A DNA stretch of 64,000 nucleotides from Candidatus Omnitrophota bacterium (GTDB taxonomy: Bacteria; Hinthialibacterota; Hinthialibacteria; Hinthialibacterales; Hinthialibacteraceae), in assembly GCA_013177805.1 (NCBI GenBank), contig JABLXU010000004.1, forward strand, positions 98,447 through 162,446, read 5' to 3'. The notes beneath the pieces were generated by a model that was not told the DNA's origin, made no database searches, and was given only the letters and a program-made list of their open reading frames with translations. This document shows, piece after piece, positions 60,005-64,000 of the stretch. The translations under genes were made by a program, and so were the position numbers. The stretch's first letter is position 1; every line of letters starts with the position of its first letter.

Positions 60005-62299
60005 ATGATATCCAACGGACTCAAAGGCTTGTTTTTGTTTTCGCTGTTCGGGGCTATCGCCATTACCCTGTTCGGAGGTTGGTACACCTGGGAAGCCGCG
60101 CCGCCCTATCCGGCGCAGGTCACCGGTCCGGACGGCACGGTGGTGATGACGCGCGACTCCATCATGCAAGGGCAGCACGTCTGGCAGAAATATGGCTTGA
60201 TGGACAACGGTTCGGTCTGGGGGCATGGGACCTACCGCGGCAACGACTACACCGCGACCTCCCTCCACCTGATGGGCCAATTCATGCGCGACGCGCACGC
60301 GCAAAAGGATTTCGGCAAACCTTATGCGGACCTCTCCCGGGAACAACAAGTCATCCTGGACGACCGGGTGATCCGCGAACTGAAGGAGAACCGGTTGGAC
60401 GAGGCAACGCTGACCCTCCGCCTCACCGAAGCGGAAGCGGCGGCGGTGCAAAAGCTGCGCGAGCATTGGGGCCGGGTCTTTTTGGAAGGTGACAAGCCCA
60501 CCGCGGTCGCAGCCGGCGTATTGAACTCGCCCGAGGAAGCGAAGGACCTGTCCGACTTCTTCTACTGGACCGCGTGGGCCGCCGGAACCTTGCGCCCGGG
60601 TAAAACCTTGACCTACACCAACAACTGGCCCCCGGACCGCAGCGTGGGCAACGAGATCGCCACCGAGGCGGTGATCTGGTCGATCGCCTCACTGCTGGGT
60701 TTGATGGTGGCGATCGGCGCGGCGTTGGCCGCCTTCTTCAAGTTCAACTTCGACAAGGACCTCGACGGATTGGAACTGGATGATCAAGTGGGCGAACGGA
60801 TCATCAACCTGCCTATTTCATCCAGCCAGCGCAAAACCGCGAAATATTTCTTGATCGTCGTGTTTCTCTTTTTCCTGCAACTGATGTTGGGCGGGCTGAT
60901 GGCCCATTACACCGTGCATCCCGGCGAGTTCTACGGGATCAAGGCGGTTTCGGACAATATCCCTTACAACTGGCCTAAGAGTTGGCACCTTCAACTCGCC
61001 ATTTTCTGGATCGCCACCGCCTGGATCGGAGCGGCTTTGTACCTCGCTCCCATCGCCGGCCGCAAAGAGCCGAAATACCAGGGCTTGCTGGTGGATATCC
61101 TCTTCGGCGCGGTGGTCTTCGTGGCCGTTGGCTCGCTTTTCGGAACGGTATTGGGCATCAAAGGCCTGGCCGGATCCTGGTGGTTCTGGATCGGCCATCA
61201 AGGCTGGGAATTCCTGGAACTAGGCCGCTTGTGGCAGATCCTGCTTTTTGTGGGATTAATCATTTGGCTGGTGCTGGTGGCGCGCGCGGTCAAACCCAAT
61301 TTCGGCACGGGACAGGACCGCTGGGGCACAGTGCCTTTCTACACGTATTCCGCCATCGCCATCGTTTCGTTCTTTGCCTTTGGATTGTTCTATACTCCCA
61401 ACACACATCTCACCGTGGCCGATTTCTGGCGTTGGTGGGTGGTGCACACCTGGGTGGAGGGCATTTTTGAATTCTTCGCGGCGGCAGCCATGGCCTACGT
61501 TGTAACCACCTTGGGCCTTGCTCCCAAGCGCAAGGCGCTGCGGGCGGCCTATTTCACCGCCAGCCTGGCGCTCTTCTCCGGTATCATCGGTGTCGGCCAC
61601 CATTATTATTGGTTCGGCGATCCCGACATCTGGCTGGCGCTGGGCGGCGTGATCTCCACCATGGAGCCTGTGCCCATCCTGTTGCTGCTGCTGAAGGTGG
61701 CCTTGGATTCTCGCCATTCGCCGGTCACCAGCGACGCGTATCCCTACAAGTGGCCCATGCTCTTCATGGGCGCGTCGGCGGGCTGGGCGTTCCTGGGCGC
61801 GGGGGTATTTGGCTTCATCATCACCACCCCGGTGATTAACTACTACGAGCATTCTACCTATCTGACCATGAATCATGGCCATACCGCGCTGTTCGGAACC
61901 TATGGCATGCTGGCCATCGGCCTGTTGCTCTTCGCGCTGCGCGGCCTGGTCAAGCCGCAAGCCTGGAACAACACGCTGCTGAAATTCGCCTTCGCGGGGT
62001 TGAACGGCGGCCTCTTTCTGATGGCCATCTTCACCCTGCTGCCGGTCGGCTTTTTGCAGACATGGGATTCCTTCGTGAACGGATTGTGGCATGCCCGCAG
62101 TCCCGAATTCTACAACCAGCCGGTGGTGATGTTCATCGGCCAGTGGCGGATTATCCCCGATCTGATCATTATCGCGGGTGCCGCGTGCCTGGTGGCTTTC
62201 GTGATTCAGGCTTGCCTTAACCTCAAGCCGGTGGAGGTGGAAGAAGAGGAGGAAATGGATATCCCCGCGGCGGAAATTTCTCCCGTAGCCGCTATGTGA
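60005..62299 (+). CDS. norB: Quinol-dependent nitric oxide reductase (qNOR)
   Basis: The protein has 764 residues, the length of single-subunit qNOR (also called NorZ). An N-terminal domain (about 30-230) corresponds to the fused NorC-like part without a heme c motif (QGQHVWQKYGLMDNGSVWGHG). About 12 further helices form the heme-copper-oxidase-like core: HTWVEGIFEFF near residue 480 (FeB His and the Glu), VGHHYYWFG near 530 (two further His), and MNHGHTALFGTYG. It reduces two NO to N2O with electrons from quinol in the inner membrane. No separate norC is present, so this is a detoxifying enzyme. It is last in the cluster and is followed by a strong terminator. Confidence 0.97.
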   Translation: MISNGLKGLFLFSLFGAIAITLFGGWYTWEAAPPYPAQVTGPDGTVVMTRDSIMQGQHVWQKYGLMDNGSVWGHGTYRGNDYTATSLHLMGQFMRDAHAQKDFGKPYADLSREQQVILDDRVIRELKENRLDEATLTLRLTEAEAAAVQKLREHWGRVFLEGDKPTAVAAGVLNSPEEAKDLSDFFYWTAWAAGTLRPGKTLTYTNNWPPDRSVGNEIATEAVIWSIASLLGLMVAIGAALAAFFKFNFDKDLDGLELDDQVGERIINLPISSSQRKTAKYFLIVVFLFFLQLMLGGLMAHYTVHPGEFYGIKAVSDNIPYNWPKSWHLQLAIFWIATAWIGAALYLAPIAGRKEPKYQGLLVDILFGAVVFVAVGSLFGTVLGIKGLAGSWWFWIGHQGWEFLELGRLWQILLFVGLIIWLVLVARAVKPNFGTGQDRWGTVPFYTYSAIAIVSFFAFGLFYTPNTHLTVADFWRWWVVHTWVEGIFEFFAAAAMAYVVTTLGLAPKRKALRAAYFTASLALFSGIIGVGHHYYWFGDPDIWLALGGVISTMEPVPILLLLLKVALDSRHSPVTSDAYPYKWPMLFMGASAGWAFLGAGVFGFIITTPVINYYEHSTYLTMNHGHTALFGTYGMLAIGLLLFALRGLVKPQAWNNTLLKFAFAGLNGGLFLMAIFTLLPVGFLQTWDSFVNGLWHARSPEFYNQPVVMFIGQWRIIPDLIIIAGAACLVAFVIQACLNLKPVEVEEEEEMDIPAAEISPVAAM

Positions 62300-62323
62300 G
62301 TCCAATTTCTCATGGAATTTCCT

Positions 62324-62363
62324 GGGGGAAATCCCGTAGTAACGGGTTTTCCCCCGTTTTTTT
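62324..62363 (+). terminator. Rho-independent terminator after norB
   Basis: GGGGGAAATCCCGT-AGTA-ACGGGTTTTCCCCC forms a long stem followed by GTTTTTTT. It lies 25 bases after the norB stop. Confidence 0.88.
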
Positions 62364-62706
62364 AGAGGATGAAGCATCCTCATTTTCCTGAATATTTACC
62401 CGTTTCCCGAATGCAGAATTCTCTCAATAATCTATAAGAGGCATGAGTAGGAATGTGATCGCTTAACGCTTTCTCTATCCTCTGGGAGAAGGGCCAGGGT
62501 TAAAGAAGCCCAGAAGGGGCACAATACATTACATTCTCTGCAATCGGGTAAATAGATGCTTTCACATACTCCCCTGTGGATAGGGCAAGATCGGGAGAAT
62601 GATTACTTCCGTAGGCGATGATTGCGGATTGTGTATAATTAATCAACATCCCTTGTTTCATCTCCATTGAACAGAAAGACATTGCTTCATGGAGGAAAAA
62701 TCCATC
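62364..62706. other. Intergenic region before the MBL-fold gene
   Basis: These 343 bases hold a degenerate dispersed repeat (62471-62507) and otherwise AT-rich sequence. No gene was recognised. Confidence 0.5.
62471..62507 (+). repeat. Degenerate dispersed repeat copy
   Basis: TTCTCTATCCTCTGGGAGAA followed by GGGCCAGGGTTAAAG. It keeps the hairpin but not the exact flanks. Confidence 0.45.
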
Positions 62707-63510
62707 ATGATACGGAAGATTCACCGCCGCCGGTTTCTATATTGTTCCAGCCTGGGCCTGGCCGGGATTGCCTGCGTGGATTTAGGACACGCGTTCGAGG
62801 CATCCAGCCTTTCCGAACAAGCCCGGAAATGGCTCGCCGGGATAACTTGGTTTAAGCAATCCGGATTCCGCCTCCAGGACGGAGACCGGGTGATGTATAT
62901 CGATCCGTACGAGATAACCATATCACCTCATGACGCCGATGTGCTCCTCATTAGCCATTCGCACAACGATCATTGCCACACGGCCAGCGTTTCCCGGGTC
63001 GCGAAAGAGACGACGATCGCCCTCACCGAGCCGGAATCAGCCGCCAAGATCAAAAACCTGATCCAGGACATCCGCACCGCCACCCCCGGCGAGACACTGA
63101 CCGTGGGCGGATTCAAAATCGAGACTGTTCCGTCGTACAACATCAATAAAACTAATCACCCCAAATCGAAAAATTATTTGGGATTCGTGGTGACCCTCCA
63201 AGACGGCCGGCGGATCTACCACGCGGGTGACACCGACCATATTCCCGAAATGGAAGCGATTGATTGCGATGTGGCCCTGCTGCCCTGCGGCGGTACTTAC
63301 ACCATGAACACCACCGAAGCCGCCGCGGCCGCCAAGATCATTCAGCCCGGCATCGTGGTTCCCATGCATTATGGTTCAGTGGTAGGCAGCCCCCAGGACG
63401 GCCAAACGCTCAAGAAATTGTTGGAGGGGGCTATCGAAACTGTAGTCTTCGAACCAGGGCAAAGCGTGGAACCTCTTAATGCCCATATCAAAGAATGGAA
63501 AAGCCAGTAG
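62707..63510 (+). CDS. Tat-exported metallo-beta-lactamase-fold hydrolase (UlaG/UPF0173-like)
   Basis: The protein has 267 residues. The N-terminus RKIHRRRFLYCSSLGLAG is a twin-arginine signal. The MBL metal motif is HSHNDH (His84-His89), and further ligands are likely in RIYHAGDTDHIPEM and PMHYGSVVG near the C-terminus. This arrangement is that of the UlaG/UPF0173 group of MBL hydrolases, which act on phosphodiesters or lactones, here outside the cytoplasm. The ATG at 62707 is preferred because GGAGG precedes it by 11 bases; an ATG at 62689 overlaps that GGAGG and lacks its own. It follows the norB terminator and is probably not part of the NO cluster. Confidence 0.85.
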   Translation: MIRKIHRRRFLYCSSLGLAGIACVDLGHAFEASSLSEQARKWLAGITWFKQSGFRLQDGDRVMYIDPYEITISPHDADVLLISHSHNDHCHTASVSRVAKETTIALTEPESAAKIKNLIQDIRTATPGETLTVGGFKIETVPSYNINKTNHPKSKNYLGFVVTLQDGRRIYHAGDTDHIPEMEAIDCDVALLPCGGTYTMNTTEAAAAAKIIQPGIVVPMHYGSVVGSPQDGQTLKKLLEGAIETVVFEPGQSVEPLNAHIKEWKSQ

Positions 63511-63528
63511 CAATTCACAGGAATCCAA

Positions 63529-64000
63529 ATGAAACCCTTCGTCTCTTGCCACGATAGGAAGATAAAAATGAATTGGTGGCTTTCTTGGGTTTTGTGGATT
63601 TCGGTACCCCTGGCGAACGCGTCGGATGCCCCGCCCGGAGCTGGCAGTGGCCGTCCCAGCGTTCCGGAGAAGTTGGCGCCCTATTTTCATCCTCCCCGGG
63701 AATTCGCGGATGACATGGGAAACTACCGATCCCCCTTGCGGTTTTATGACGGCCGGCCGGTCAACACGCCCGAGGAATGGAAGCAACGCCGGCAGGAGAT
63801 TCTCGATACCTGGCATGGTTTGATGGGGAAATGGCCGCCCCTGATCGAAAAACCGGCTATCGAAATCCTGGGCGAGGAAACAGTCGAGGGGATCGTCCGT
63901 AATAAAGTGACCGTGGAAATCACTCCCCGGGACGGAACCATTCCGGGGTATCTGTTGATTCCTAATGTCCAACCGCCCTGGCCCGCGGTCATTGTGGTTT
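63529..64000 (+). CDS. Secreted esterase-like protein (dienelactone hydrolase/acetyl xylan esterase-type), 5' part only
   Basis: The open frame runs off the right edge, so only about 157 residues are visible. A signal peptide is seen (CHDRKIKMNWWLSWVLWI, ending PLANA-SD). The mature start has HPPREFADDMGNYRSPLRF and the pre-catalytic region EEWKQRRQEILDTWHGLMG, followed by PGYLLIPN and WPAVIVV. This is the layout of the alpha/beta hydrolases seen at 20230-22410. The catalytic Ser lies beyond the window. The ATG at 63529 (AGGA upstream) gives the signal a basic start; a later in-frame ATG at 63568 also has a Shine-Dalgarno sequence. It is 18 bases after the MBL gene, so co-transcription is likely. 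Confidence 0.7.
   Translation, partial: MKPFVSCHDRKIKMNWWLSWVLWISVPLANASDAPPGAGSGRPSVPEKLAPYFHPPREFADDMGNYRSPLRFYDGRPVNTPEEWKQRRQEILDTWHGLMGKWPPLIEKPAIEILGEETVEGIVRNKVTVEITPRDGTIPGYLLIPNVQPPWPAVIVV

Noticed and set aside
62689..62706. Earlier ATG for the MBL-fold gene
   Set aside because: The bases ATGGAGG contain the Shine-Dalgarno sequence for the ATG at 62707, and the earlier ATG has no site of its own.

Overview
This window is GC-rich bacterial chromosome, probably from an uncultivated, flagellated Gram-negative heterotroph. Three type II-style pseudopilins with a near-identical N-terminus, secreted glycoside hydrolases, Tat-exported enzymes, a BlaI/M56 regulatory pair and a very short EF-Ts recall the Hydrogenedentota, Sumerlaeota, Planctomycetota and related lineages. 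No marker here settles the phylum, so this is inference. No rRNA, tRNA, CRISPR array, phage or transposase was seen.

Layout. 1-2661 (minus): a secreted GH78-type alpha-L-rhamnosidase, cut by the window edge, and a RhaT rhamnose/proton symporter. 2777-6224: an envelope-type SGNH hydrolase divergent from a GT2 and a membrane GT39-like glycosyltransferase. 6217-7907: acylphosphatase, YjbQ and endonuclease III. 7953-10388 (minus): a BlaI-type repressor and an M56 membrane peptidase carrying an outer Kelch propeller, broken by a one-base frameshift. 10875-15002: HEAT-repeat protein, FliN-like switch protein, a helical unknown and an ABM/LsrG-like protein. 15314-18611: pseudopilin, repeat-containing secreted protein, pseudopilin. 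18652-31660: a carbohydrate region with a Tat-exported fucose-isomerase-like protein, a double alpha/beta hydrolase, a large lyase-like protein, a clan GH-D hydrolase, a beta-propeller and a GH51 arabinofuranosidase. 31996-39018: a TagA fusion coupled to a FemAB-like transferase, a small membrane protein, a third pseudopilin, a double ABC-2 permease and an AEC transporter. 39368-46078: uvrA-rph, and the classical rpsB-tsf-pyrH-frr cluster on the minus strand. 46511-55566: a subtilase with Ig-like repeats, a cNMP-binding protein with a small partner, dprA, a degenerate M14 carboxypeptidase-like protein, and a ROK kinase with a SIS isomerase. 55978-62299: a nitric-oxide response cluster. 62707-64000: a Tat-exported MBL-fold protein and the start of another esterase.

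How the parts work together. The carbohydrate genes describe release and uptake of sugars from rhamnose- and arabinose-containing polysaccharides by secreted enzymes, with no SusC/SusD pair in view. The NO cluster starts from a consensus sigma70 promoter and encodes an Rrf2 regulator with three cysteines, an NnrS-like membrane protein flanked by DUF542/DUF1858-type domains, a DUF6448 protein, a hemerythrin and a quinol-dependent NO reductase. It looks like a self-contained system for NO sensing and reduction.

The gaps hold a dispersed repeat family built on a CCCTCTCC...GGAGAGG hairpin followed by GGTGAGGG, plus other palindromes. The most unusual items are the Kelch-bearing BlaR-like sensor, the TagA fusion lacking its expected transferase domain, the NnrS fusion with DUF6448 as neighbour, and the carboxypeptidase-like protein without its zinc ligands.
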